Source: Anaerolineales bacterium
GTDB taxonomy: Bacteria; Chloroflexota; Anaerolineae; Anaerolineales; E44-bin32
NCBI GenBank assembly: GCA_030606845.1
Contig: JAUWFP010000040.1
Span: 1-12,176, forward strand
Length of the DNA stretch: 12,176 bases
Direction of reading: 5' to 3'
Under the pieces are notes generated by a model, which did not search any database, had not been told where the DNA came from, and was given only the letters and a program-made list of their open reading frames with translations. The position numbers and the translations under genes are program-made. This document shows positions 1-7,119 of the stretch, in pieces (position 1 is the stretch's first letter; every line of letters begins with the position of its first letter).

Positions 1-408
1 CAGCTCGTTTTTGCTGGCCCAGGCACTTACCAGGTGGAGGGGACTCTTTCCATTTGCCCGATCATGCGATCGACGCACTGTTTTCCCATCGATGGCTATG
101 ACCTGCCCCGTCGTCATTTTCGCAACTTCTTTTATCCAATCCATGAAGCATTTCTGAAATTCACCCGGATCTATCCAGGCAAACACTTTCCCAAATGTGT
201 CATGGGATGGGATCCCATGTGGCAGCTCGAGAAACTTCCTGAACCAGTCTTCCTTGGCTTTCCCAACTTGTTCTATGGTTACCCAATCATCTGCACCGCA
301 GATTACTCCGATAATGGCTATCGCAATGATGTCAAATAATGGATGCCGCTTCCCCTGATCTTTTCGTTTGTCGGTTACCTTTGAGAAGTGTGTCATCAGA
401 TCGCTCAT
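1..408 (-). CDS. ISAs1-family transposase, N-terminal 136 residues (partial)
   Basis: The minus-strand frame is open from an ATG at 408 to the window edge (136 codons). It begins MSDLMTHFSKVTDKRKDQGK, then HPLFDIIAIAIIGVICGADD, the N-terminal DDE_Tnp_1-associated domain of ISAs1 transposases. Around residues 106-112 it has AIDGKTVR, which carries the first catalytic Asp of the DDE triad, followed by LHLVSAWA at about 125-132, another family signature. A GGAAGG ribosome binding site lies just before the ATG. The remaining two acidic catalytic residues would lie left of position 1, so intactness cannot be judged. No frameshift is visible in the part present. The enzyme would move the element by cut or copy of its own ends. 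Identification is by recognised motifs, not by a search. Confidence 0.9.
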   Translation of the reverse strand, partial: MSDLMTHFSKVTDKRKDQGKRHPLFDIIAIAIIGVICGADDWVTIEQVGKAKEDWFRKFLELPHGIPSHDTFGKVFAWIDPGEFQKCFMDWIKEVAKMTTGQVIAIDGKTVRRSHDRANGKSPLHLVSAWASKNEL

Positions 409-485
409 TTCCCTTCCTTTTGATCTGATGTTAATACGCTTTCTCAAAAATTAATAGTCCCCCTCACGAGAATGCGATTGCCCTG
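1..485 (-). mobile_element. ISAs1-family insertion sequence, 5' part only (cut by window edge)
   Basis: The transposase gene at 1-408 reads leftward out of the window. Beyond its start the minus strand shows a likely terminal sequence starting CAGGGCAATCGCATTCTC at about position 485, followed by an A+T-rich stretch leading to the ribosome binding site. I place the outer end at 485 from the look of this sequence. The second end and the target duplication lie outside the window, so the boundary is an estimate. Confidence 0.7.
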
Positions 486-503
486 GCAGTACTATCATTT
501 CAG

Positions 504-532
504 GAGACACGCGACAAAGAGTCGGTTAGAAT
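504..532 (+). promoter_or_regulatory. Candidate sigma70-type promoter for the fusion lipoprotein/prsW operon
   Basis: GAGACA (504-509, 4 of 6 matches to the -35 consensus) is followed after 17 bp by TAGAAT (527-532, 5 of 6 to the -10 consensus). Transcription would start near 539, giving a leader of about 120 nt before the ATG at 662. The site lies just outside the IS end. Spacing is ideal, but the -35 is only fair. Confidence 0.35.
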
Positions 533-661
533 AATCGGGTTGCTCCTTCACTCTTGGGATTGGCATTCTCGCTGGAGTGGAATTACAGGTAGGGGCTGAT
601 AACTCGTGAGAGGGGTATTTTGGACAACTCGCGATGTGGGTTTGGGCGCAAAGGACAATCG

Positions 662-1921
662 ATGGTTCGGGAAAACCGGTGGATCTTACGACATTTTTGG
701 ACCTTGTGCGGCATCATGCTGCTTTGCTTATCTGCATGCTCTCCATTTTCGCAACCATCCGTGCCGCAAACAATGGAACCCACAATAAGCGCTGCCAAGC
801 TTGGACCTACGAGCACATCTCCGCCGCCCAGCCCAATTCCGATCCCGGTAAACCCCACTCCCACTTTGATGCCCATCGCCCCTATCAATGATGATGATTG
901 GAGTAGGGGCCCTGATACAGCTGCCGCAACGCTGCTTGTGTATTGCGATTTTCAATCTCCATACTGCGTGGATCTCGCCGCGGTGATCCTCGAGCTTGCC
1001 ACCATTTACCCGGAAGATCTGCGTATTATCTACCGGCAATACCCTCTCCTGACTGTCCACGACAAGGCATCGCTAGCTGGACAGGCAGCAGAATCCGCGG
1101 GTCAGCAAGGTCAGTTCTGGGCCACATATTCCCTGCTCAACAGCGATTACGACGAGTGGAAAGATCTCGATCCAGAGAGCTTTCTCGAATGGCTTCTCGT
1201 CGCCACTAAACATCTTGATCTCGATCATCAGCAATTCGAAGAAGACTTGCGCGGCGGACGTTTCGAAGAGTCGATGAAAGAATCATTTATCAACGCCTAC
1301 GACGCAGGCATTAACGGAACACCATTCATCTTCCTTAACGAGAATTGGTTCCGCTTGAACCCAACTCAATTAAACCTTGAAGCAGCTCTGCGGCTCGAAC
1401 TTCTTTCCTTTCGAATGTACGAGAGTCTTCCGGAGATGGCCATCGACCCAGAAGCCTCCTACCTGGTTCATATGCAACTGAATATCGGCGAGGTCGTACT
1501 TCAGCTATTCCCCAAGAGCGCACCGATGGCTGTCAATAGCTTCGTATTTCTTGCTGAGAACGGATGGTTTAACGGCAGCCCCTTTCATCGCGTTGTTCCA
1601 GGAAAATATGTACAAACGGGTGATCCAACGGGGACAGGGCTTGGTGGCCCCGGATACTTTCTTCCCGACGAAATCGATCCTGATCTGGACTTTAACCAAC
1701 CGGGAATAGCCGCTCTCACGAGCACAGGGCCGAGCACAAGCGGCAGTCAATTCTTCATAACACTCTCCCCCTTGCCAGAATTAAATGGGACCCGGACCAT
1801 CTTTGGTCACGTTGTAAAGGGACTGGATCTCCTACGTGAACTTGAAGGGCGAGATCCCTTGGAAGATCTCCTAACACCGCCGCAAGCGTACATCGAGTCG
1901 ATAAGAATAGAGGTTAAATGA
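662..1921 (+). CDS. DsbA-like thioredoxin-fold / cyclophilin (peptidylprolyl isomerase) fusion lipoprotein
   Basis: The protein has 419 residues. A lipoprotein signal peptide ends in LSAC with Cys26 as the lipid-anchored residue, followed by a Pro/Ser/Thr-rich linker to about residue 72. Residues about 85-245 form a DsbA-like (Thioredoxin_4) domain with a cis-Pro loop GTPF at 219-222. At the active site, where CPYC is usual, it reads SPYC (99-102); another Cys lies seven residues before Cys102. Residues about 268-416 are a cyclophilin with FHRVVPG (308-314, catalytic Arg310), QTGDPTGTG and GSQFF. It should act outside the cytoplasmic membrane in folding exported proteins, by prolyl isomerisation and perhaps thiol chemistry. 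I chose the ATG at 662 because AAGGAC lies 6-7 nt upstream and the signal peptide starts at once; an in-frame TTG at 620 is an alternative. The stop overlaps the prsW-like start (ATGA), so the two are probably co-translated. Confidence 0.88.
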   Translation: MVRENRWILRHFWTLCGIMLLCLSACSPFSQPSVPQTMEPTISAAKLGPTSTSPPPSPIPIPVNPTPTLMPIAPINDDDWSRGPDTAAATLLVYCDFQSPYCVDLAAVILELATIYPEDLRIIYRQYPLLTVHDKASLAGQAAESAGQQGQFWATYSLLNSDYDEWKDLDPESFLEWLLVATKHLDLDHQQFEEDLRGGRFEESMKESFINAYDAGINGTPFIFLNENWFRLNPTQLNLEAALRLELLSFRMYESLPEMAIDPEASYLVHMQLNIGEVVLQLFPKSAPMAVNSFVFLAENGWFNGSPFHRVVPGKYVQTGDPTGTGLGGPGYFLPDEIDPDLDFNQPGIAALTSTGPSTSGSQFFITLSPLPELNGTRTIFGHVVKGLDLLRELEGRDPLEDLLTPPQAYIESIRIEVK

Positions 1922-3135
1922 ACATTACAACTGGAGAACGGGATCAATTGAGTGTTTTTCTGCTTATTGCGAGCATCCTTGCCTTGCTGCTTGCTATTGT
2001 AGGTTCTATGGGAATGGCCCTGCTGGGAATCATGACATGGTTTATTGATAAATCGGCTTCAGCGGGGATAACCTTGGTTATAGCCGCCGCATTCATGGTA
2101 ATGGGCTTATGCACCATTCCCGGCATAATGTATGGATATCAGGGCATGCAGGGGAAAGCCCAAGAGCGAAAGGATAAACCTCTCGCCGGGTGGGCGTATG
2201 TCGGGCTGCTTTTCCCGCTTGCTCTGGGCCTAGGTTACCTGGCATTCAATCGAGGTGTTCTTCCTTCCCTTCTCGGCCCCCTGGCTCACATCTCCGCAGC
2301 AACCATACCTGTCGTCTTTGCGATCGCCATTCTTTTACGAAAGGGATCGCCGATCAGCGCCAAAAGAACATGGGGGCATTTCCTTGCCGGGTTATGGGCT
2401 TCTCCGATGGTCGCATTCATTGTCGAAATTCTAGCGGCAATACCGCTTCTAATAATCGTTTTCGTAATGTTGTTTCAGGAGATAAATAGCCAGGGGTTGA
2501 TCGAGAACTTTACCCGCCCAGAGCAATGGACTGAGCCATATTTAGTATCCCAGGTACAGGAATTCACCAACCAGCCTTTAATACTATTCCTGATCGCGGC
2601 CTTTCTCATTGTATTCGTGCCCATGGTGGAAGAAGCTATTAAGACCATAGGCGTCTGGCCTGTAATCCGACGCGGTTTTACCCAACATCAAGCCTTCATT
2701 GGGGGCGCCATCGCCGGTGCTGGATATGGCTTATTTGAGGCTTTCTTTCTAGGTCAACCTGGGGTTACCTGGGTTCCGGTGATGATCGCTCGCGCAGGAG
2801 CAACCATGATGCATATGATCACGACGTCAGTGACGAGCCTGGGGATCGCTCGCGCCCGAGAAAGTGGTCGCTGGACCGATGCGCTTCGTTATTACTTCGG
2901 CGCTGTTTTCCTACATAGCTTGTGGAACATATCCGCTCTTGGTGTAGGCGTGATTATTCTTATCCAAGAAGATCTCACTCCAATAAATCTTCAACCCCTA
3001 TTGTCAGTGGTCAGCGGCGCCGCTGGGGTTGTAATCATCACGCTCAGCATAGCCGCATTTCTAGGAATTTGGATAATCCCAGGCAAGCTATCAACGAGCG
3101 AAGAAGAACCTTCTATTCCAGTGACGGAGGAATGA
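1918..3135 (+). CDS. PrsW-family intramembrane protease
   Basis: The 405-residue protein is mostly hydrophobic, with about eight or more predicted membrane spans. The conserved PrsW motifs are present in order: EEAIK with Glu238-Glu239 and Lys242, GLFEAF with Glu274, MMHM with His299, and FLHSLW with His333. The family (CPBP/PrsW-type glutamic or metal-dependent intramembrane proteases) includes Bacillus subtilis PrsW, which cleaves the anti-sigma factor RsiW; the substrate here is unknown. The N-terminal 220 residues, with five or so spans before the core, are longer than in short PrsW proteins. The ATG at 1918 overlaps the stop of the preceding lipoprotein gene by 4 nt, so translation is probably coupled. 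I see no sigma/anti-sigma pair nearby. Family assignment is firm; the physiological role is not known. Confidence 0.85.
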   Translation: MNITTGERDQLSVFLLIASILALLLAIVGSMGMALLGIMTWFIDKSASAGITLVIAAAFMVMGLCTIPGIMYGYQGMQGKAQERKDKPLAGWAYVGLLFPLALGLGYLAFNRGVLPSLLGPLAHISAATIPVVFAIAILLRKGSPISAKRTWGHFLAGLWASPMVAFIVEILAAIPLLIIVFVMLFQEINSQGLIENFTRPEQWTEPYLVSQVQEFTNQPLILFLIAAFLIVFVPMVEEAIKTIGVWPVIRRGFTQHQAFIGGAIAGAGYGLFEAFFLGQPGVTWVPVMIARAGATMMHMITTSVTSLGIARARESGRWTDALRYYFGAVFLHSLWNISALGVGVIILIQEDLTPINLQPLLSVVSGAAGVVIITLSIAAFLGIWIIPGKLSTSEEEPSIPVTEE

Positions 3136-3413
3136 TCCCTTTCAACTCCATTAGGGACACCTCAGATATTGGGATTAGGAAAGAACAACAAACCGCCGGC
3201 GGCGATGATGGCTGGCCTAACGCTCCAGCCCAAACGGCTGCACAGGAAAATACAAATAGGTTGGGTATTTGCTCATCAAGTGTGCGCGGTGAGTGGGTAA
3301 TTTCCCCCTTTTAACTACGGTCATCCTCACAATTAAAGCATGTCAAGGGCATGAACTTTGCAGCATCTGGTCAGGTAAAAATCCAAGGTTAGGCAAATAG
3401 GAAATTGGATAGC
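3136..3413. other. Intergenic region after prsW-like gene; no supported gene
   Basis: This stretch has no convincing gene. It includes a short GC palindrome (CCGCCGGCGG near 3195) and a possible 6-bp stem GGCTGG/CCAGCC around 3210-3230, without a following T-run, so no clear intrinsic terminator is seen. A 60-codon frame opening at ATG 3132 is discussed among the rejected items. The right part leads into the promoter at 3414. Confidence 0.5.
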
Positions 3414-3443
3414 TTGACACGATATCTTCCACTGTGCTACAGT
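3414..3443 (+). promoter_or_regulatory. Strong sigma70-type promoter with extended -10, for the Roadblock/V4R operon
   Basis: A perfect TTGACA (3414-3419) is followed after 18 bp by TACAGT (3438-3443), and TGC stands directly before it (3435-3437), giving the TGn extended -10. Transcription should start near 3450, about 45 nt before the TTG start at 3496. This is the best protein-gene promoter in the window. Confidence 0.75.
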
Positions 3444-3495
3444 ACCGCCGCTCTCAATTATTATACTAACCTGATCATCAGACTGGAGAAGAAGT

Positions 3496-3867
3496 TTGGC
3501 AATTTCCCGCACCGATAAAATGAGCGAACGCTTAAGAGACCTACAAGCCTCTTCCCCCGATGTCGAGGCTTCTGCGGTTATTAGCGTTGATGGCTTAACG
3601 ATTGCATCTGCCCTTCCCGAAAACATCGAAGGAGATCGGGTAGCTGCCATGTCGGCGGCCATGCTCTCATTGGGTGAACGCATCTCAGGCGAGCTGGGCC
3701 GCGGGAATCTAGACCAAGTCTACATTCGAGGCGAAAACGGCTTTATGATCCTGATGGCCGTCGGAGATGAAGCTGTACTAACCGTCCTGGCACGGAAACA
3801 AGCGAAGTTAGGTTTACTATTCCTCGATATGCGCCGCGTCACTCAAGATCTCACCGAGCTTGTCTAA
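3496..3867 (+). CDS. Roadblock/LC7 domain protein
   Basis: The 123-residue protein is essentially one Roadblock/LC7 domain: an N-terminal helix (ERLRDLQ), then DVEASAVISVDGLTIAS around residues 23-39, the helix AAMSAAMLSLGERISGEL, and strands ending in VLARKQAKLGLLFLDMR. Bacterial members such as MglB bind and regulate small Ras-like GTPases, and others act as dimeric scaffolds. No GTPase is encoded in this window. The TTG start at 3496 is preferred because GGAGAAG lies 5-6 nt upstream; the in-frame ATG at 3520 has no ribosome binding site. The V4R gene starts 15 bp downstream, so the two form an operon driven by the promoter at 3414-3443. Confidence 0.87.
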   Translation: MAISRTDKMSERLRDLQASSPDVEASAVISVDGLTIASALPENIEGDRVAAMSAAMLSLGERISGELGRGNLDQVYIRGENGFMILMAVGDEAVLTVLARKQAKLGLLFLDMRRVTQDLTELV

Positions 3868-3882
3868 AGGAACTCCTATCCT

Positions 3883-4506
3883 GTGATTTCAATTGAGAAA
3901 AGCAATAAGACCTATCCGAACCACCCAACCCGCGCCTTCCTCCTGGAGTTGGAAGATGTGCTCGGCAAGAATGGCTTGAATGCCTTACTACGAATAGCGG
4001 GCCTTCAAGGATGGATTGATACCTACCCCGCAGAAAACTTCGAACGTGAAGTTGATCTTTCTGAATTTTCTTCTCTGAATGCGGCGCTCGATGAGATTTA
4101 TGGTTCCAAAGGCAGCCATGCCCTAGCTCGTCGAGCCTCCAAGTCCGCCTTCGATCTCGCCTGGAAACAGCATGGTGCTCTTGGGAATCAGCAAACTGCA
4201 GATTTCCCCGCAGAGGCGAGAAACAAGAAAGGGTTAACAATCTTTGCAGAAGCACTCTCGGCAGCGAGCGACCTCGAGTGCGAAGTTCAAGAGGAAAATA
4301 ACATCATTCTATTCCGCGTCCAGAATTGCCCGGTTTGCTGGGGACGAGAGAGCTCTTCACCAACGTGTCAGGGATTTGTGGGCTTACTTGAAGGCTGTTT
4401 GCAATGGCTGGGTTCTGGCAAGGGCTTTGAAGTCACGGAAATGGAATGTTCCGCTGCAGGAGGAGATGCCTGTACGTTTTCCATCACTGAGGAACCAGAA
4501 GGGTAA
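3883..4506 (+). CDS. V4R-domain (4-vinyl reductase-like) protein
   Basis: The 207-residue protein ends in a V4R domain (about 125-200): a strand, then NCPVCWGR with Cys149 and Cys152, Cys162, a helix GFVGLLEGCLQWL, FEVTEMEC with Cys189, and GGDACTFSI with Cys197. V4R domains are small-molecule (often hydrocarbon or tetrapyrrole) binding modules, and the CxxC plus nearby cysteines suggests a bound metal. The N-terminal 120 residues are helical and resemble the lead-in seen in other V4R proteins; they carry no enzyme motif that I recognise. Translation starts at GTG 3883 with AAAGGAA 10-11 nt upstream, 15 bp after the Roadblock gene. A regulatory or sensory partner of the Roadblock protein is the simplest inference. 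The domain call is good; the ligand is unknown. Confidence 0.75.
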   Translation: MISIEKSNKTYPNHPTRAFLLELEDVLGKNGLNALLRIAGLQGWIDTYPAENFEREVDLSEFSSLNAALDEIYGSKGSHALARRASKSAFDLAWKQHGALGNQQTADFPAEARNKKGLTIFAEALSAASDLECEVQEENNIILFRVQNCPVCWGRESSSPTCQGFVGLLEGCLQWLGSGKGFEVTEMECSAAGGDACTFSITEEPEG

Positions 4507-4516
4507 ACAGTGCCCA

Positions 4517-4535
4517 CGCTGGAGACACACCAGCG
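4517..4535 (+). terminator. Weak hairpin after V4R gene, possible terminator
   Basis: CGCTGG (4517-4522) pairs with CCAGCG (4530-4535) around a 7-nt loop, starting 10 bp after the V4R stop. There is no T-run behind it, so an intrinsic terminator is doubtful. Confidence 0.2.
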
Positions 4536-4617
4536 GTAATATGGGTACGACTTATTCGTGCACAGGAAATCTGATCGATATAAACCACGCACACTCATCT
4601 TAGAATAGTCCAAACAC

Positions 4618-5367
4618 ATGAGACAACTTACGGTCGTTATTCCGACCTATAACGAATCTGAAAACCTCCCGGCACTTGCAGCCGCACTATGGGCATTACC
4701 CATACCCGATCTAAAAATCCTGGTTGTTGATGATGCATCTCCCGATGGGACCGGGGAAATCGCGGATGACTTATCGGCTAGTAGACCAGAACGGATTTCC
4801 GTGATCCACAGAACCGGGAAACTTGGTTTGGGGACTGCATATATCACCGGCTTTAAACACGCGCTTCAATCCGGCGCTGAAGCAATCGGGCAGATGGACG
4901 CCGACTTCTCCCATTCCCCGGCTTACCTCCCCACATTCATGGACCTTTTAGAAAGTCATGATGCAGTTCTCGGATCTCGTTATATTGAAGGCGGAAAATT
5001 AGACGAGGACTGGGGTGTGGGTCGATTACTCTTATCCTGGTTTGGTAATTATTATGCGCGCACAATCCTCAGGATGAAAATCCAGGATGTGACGGGAGGG
5101 TTCCGCATATGGAGACGCGAAACCCTGCTGGGCATACCCCTGGATCGCATCCGGTCAAATGGCTATGTTTTTCAGGTTGAGATGGCCTATGTGGCCCAAC
5201 GCTTGGGATATCAGTTAATTGAAAGCCCAATATATTTTGAGGACAGACAGATCGGGCAATCGAAGATGTCCTTCCGAATTCAGGTTGAAGCAGCCTTCCG
5301 TGTTTGGCAAGTGCTCATGACCCACCGTCAGCTTTCGCCAGATCAACACAAGCCATCCCCACAATAA
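4618..5367 (+). CDS. Polyprenol-phosphate mannosyltransferase-like GT2 (Dpm1 type)
   Basis: The 249-residue protein is a complete GT2 glycosyltransferase of the soluble Dpm1 type. It starts with VVIPTYNESENLP, has the nucleotide-sugar site VVDDASPDGT (36-45), the metal-binding DAD in QMDADFSHSP (94-96), LGSRYIEGG (118-126), TGGFR (159-163) and a C-terminal FEDRQIGQSKMS (207-218), all typical of dolichol/polyprenol-phosphate mannose synthases. The expected reaction moves mannose from GDP-mannose to polyprenyl phosphate at the inner face of the membrane, supplying envelope glycosylation. No C-terminal membrane segment is present, so it would be a peripheral enzyme. The donor sugar is not proven by sequence. 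The start at 4618 has only a poor ribosome binding site. The stop lies 1 bp from the stop of the opposing rsmA. Confidence 0.88.
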   Translation: MRQLTVVIPTYNESENLPALAAALWALPIPDLKILVVDDASPDGTGEIADDLSASRPERISVIHRTGKLGLGTAYITGFKHALQSGAEAIGQMDADFSHSPAYLPTFMDLLESHDAVLGSRYIEGGKLDEDWGVGRLLLSWFGNYYARTILRMKIQDVTGGFRIWRRETLLGIPLDRIRSNGYVFQVEMAYVAQRLGYQLIESPIYFEDRQIGQSKMSFRIQVEAAFRVWQVLMTHRQLSPDQHKPSPQ

Positions 5368-5368
5368 A

Positions 5369-6217
5369 TCAACGCCGCAATCGATCTTCCTCGGCAGCAA
5401 TTCGAGCGATCTTTTCCCAATCCTGGATTGAAAGTTCTTGAGCTCTGCTCTTAGGCTGAATCCCTGCTTTAGCAAGCAACTTCTCAACTTCTTCCGGGCT
5501 CGAGCTCAGCTCACGGGCAAGAGAATTGCGTAATTTTTTCCGTTTTTGACCAAAACCTGCGCGGGCTAAACTGAAGATCGCGGGGATCACCTCATGTGGT
5601 ACCACAGGCTCCTTATATATGTCTATGCGCAACACTGCCGAATCCACCTCCGGAATGGGATAGAAACACTCCGCCGGGAAACGTGCAGTAATCACGGCAC
5701 GGCCATAGATCTGAACACTCAACGCAAGCAGGCTCATGTCACCTGGCGAACTGGTAATCCGCTGCGCGACCTCACGCTGCATCGTCAGCACGACCCTCGC
5801 CGGAGGCATGGAAGATTCCATCAAGTGTCGCAGAAGAGCGGAGGTGATGTTATAGGGGATGTTGGCGACGACATAATATCCAGATCGCGAAACCAGCTCG
5901 CCCGGATTAAGCTGTAGGAAATCAGCATGAAGCAAAGTTACGTTTTCGAAATCCTGCAGATTATCCCTAAGGATAGGGATCAGTCGCTTGTCGATTTCAA
6001 CCGCGATTACCCGGTCCGCATGCTTAGCCAATTCGATCGTCAGCGTCCCGAGCCCTGCTCCAATCTCGATGATTTCCTCTTGCCCGGTCAGATCCGCAGC
6101 AGAGATCACATCATCTAAGGCACGCTGATTAATGATGAAGTTCTGGCCAAGGCTTTTCGTAGGCAAGATCCCATATTTTTTCAGCACACTGGGCGCATCA
6201 AGTAACGATGTGTTCAC
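5369..6217 (-). CDS. rsmA: 16S rRNA (adenine(1518)-N(6)/adenine(1519)-N(6))-dimethyltransferase
   Basis: The 282-residue protein is full length for RsmA/KsgA. It has the SLGQNFI substrate-site motif (22-28), the SAM-binding EIGAGLG (51-57), the acidic VEID (73-76), and the catalytic NIPYNIT (119-125). The C-terminal half, with FYPIPEVDSAV and FGQKRKKLRN, is typical of the family. The enzyme dimethylates two adjacent adenines in helix 45 of 16S rRNA late in 30S assembly; loss of activity gives kasugamycin resistance in well-studied bacteria. Translation starts at GTG 6217 with AGGA about 8 nt upstream. It lies 33 bp after the ligase remnant on the same strand and is convergent with the GT2 gene, with 1 bp between the stops. 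Identification is very secure. Confidence 0.97.
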   Translation of the reverse strand: MNTSLLDAPSVLKKYGILPTKSLGQNFIINQRALDDVISAADLTGQEEIIEIGAGLGTLTIELAKHADRVIAVEIDKRLIPILRDNLQDFENVTLLHADFLQLNPGELVSRSGYYVVANIPYNITSALLRHLMESSMPPARVVLTMQREVAQRITSSPGDMSLLALSVQIYGRAVITARFPAECFYPIPEVDSAVLRIDIYKEPVVPHEVIPAIFSLARAGFGQKRKKLRNSLARELSSSPEEVEKLLAKAGIQPKSRAQELSIQDWEKIARIAAEEDRLRR

Positions 6218-6250
6218 AAGTTATATCCTGATTTAGTCAACCCGGATGAG

Positions 6251-6664
6251 TTACGTGGATTCCTGTAAATACTTATCCCGATTCGCCCCGCGGGCGATTT
6301 TACCGCTGCTCGTTTTAATTAACCAGCCGCGATCTACGGTTAAAACATATCGCGCCGTGACATCCGTTCCCCGGGAGATCTGATCTCTAATCTCCCGGGC
6401 GATTTTCACCCGCAGGTCATCCTCGGTCACATCCACTTCGGCGATTACCCCAATCTCCTCGGTCCCAAGTTCTTCATTGAATAACCCGAAAGCAACCACT
6501 CGCCCCGGGTGAACACCTTCAACATCCATCGCTAGTTCTTCAAGATCCTGTGGGAAAATATTCTTGCCGCCGACAATAATCAGCTCTTTCTTACGGCCGG
6601 TTACAAATAACTCGCCATCAACAAGATAACCCAGATCCCTGTTGAATACCCACACATCTTCCAC
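6251..6664 (-). pseudogene. Acyl-CoA / acyl-AMP ligase (ANL superfamily), C-terminal remnant
   Basis: A 137-codon frame matches only the C-terminal lid of ANL adenylating enzymes. It carries the A8 hinge region DLGYLVDGELFVTGRKKE with VGGKN (10-35), PQDLEEL, and the A10 motif KTSSGKIAR (117-125) with the catalytic Lys122. The wording resembles fatty acyl-AMP ligases. The roughly 430 residues that bind ATP and acyl substrate are missing: upstream DNA is instead the 3' end of a lipoprotein gene. It could not activate an acid by itself. The frame can in principle still be translated, since GGGGAG stands 6 nt before the ATG at 6664. I treat it as a truncated gene left by deletion; an assembly join is the alternative. 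Confidence 0.75.
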
Positions 6665-7026
6665 TCCCCATCCTCAAGAACAGCGACATAGTTCCTCCCC
6701 GAAAGGGGAATATCCTGGTCCTCCCCACCATAGTTTGCAATAATCTTACCCTCACAGTTGACGAGTGTTTGCTCACCACTCGCACTAATGGAGGCGCAGG
6801 TTAACCCATCGAGCTGAACGATGACGGCTTCAAACGAGGAAGCTTCAGCATGCGCGCCTTCCTCCCAATCCAGACATGATTTATTAACCGCGCGGACAAC
6901 GTCTTTCGACACAATAGCAGTCAGATATGCTTCAATCGCATCCTCTGCCGATCCCTGCTGTACACAAGCAGCAATGGTAAGACTCAGAAAAGAAAGAATC
7001 CCAACGATCCGAATGGTTTTTCTCAT
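6601..7026 (-). CDS. Small predicted lipoprotein, 3' end probably replaced
   Basis: The frame encodes 141 residues starting at ATG 7026, chosen because a perfect GGAGGT lies 6 nt upstream. A lipoprotein signal peptide ends in IAAC with Cys21 as the anchored residue. The following domain begins GSAEDAIEAYLTAIVSKD, has Cys51, Cys77, Cys91 and Cys125, and ends with YVAVLEDGEWKMCGY. This is the pattern of small secreted DUF4878/NTF2-like lipoproteins, whose function is unknown. After CGY (about residue 127) the frame runs on for 14 residues (STGIWVILL and so on), which are simply another frame of the ligase remnant. The native end was probably near residue 127, so the last part is a hybrid tail. 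It is the second gene after the YabE-like gene, 93 bp behind it, on the same strand. Confidence 0.65.
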   Translation of the reverse strand: MRKTIRIVGILSFLSLTIAACVQQGSAEDAIEAYLTAIVSKDVVRAVNKSCLDWEEGAHAEASSFEAVIVQLDGLTCASISASGEQTLVNCEGKIIANYGGEDQDIPLSGRNYVAVLEDGEWKMCGYSTGIWVILLMASYL

Positions 7027-7119
7027 ACCTATACCTCCAACAGGATTACACAACCCATTCCTGGGAAAAACTAAATCGATTAGCACTCGATTCCCAAGAT
7101 TTGTTCTTCGACTCGTACC

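Noticed and set aside
34..339. A 101-codon plus-strand frame at the left edge.
   Set aside because: It is the antisense of the transposase gene, which has clear family motifs on the other strand.
3132..3314. A 60-codon plus-strand frame whose ATG overlaps the prsW-like stop (ATGA), preceded by GGAGG.
   Set aside because: The GGAGG is only one base from the ATG, too close for good initiation. The sequence has no hydrophobic segment or motif that I recognise, and the frame also runs back through the prsW-like gene as a shadow.
4555..4584. TATAAA (4579-4584) as -10 of the GT2 gene.
   Set aside because: The -35 position (TTCGTG at 18 bp) is poor, and there is no supporting evidence of a start; left out as a feature.
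6251..6664. The ligase fragment as a functional standalone lid-domain protein.
   Set aside because: The lid carries only the A8 and A10 motifs and no ATP or acyl pocket. It begins abruptly inside another gene's 3' end, which points to truncation.
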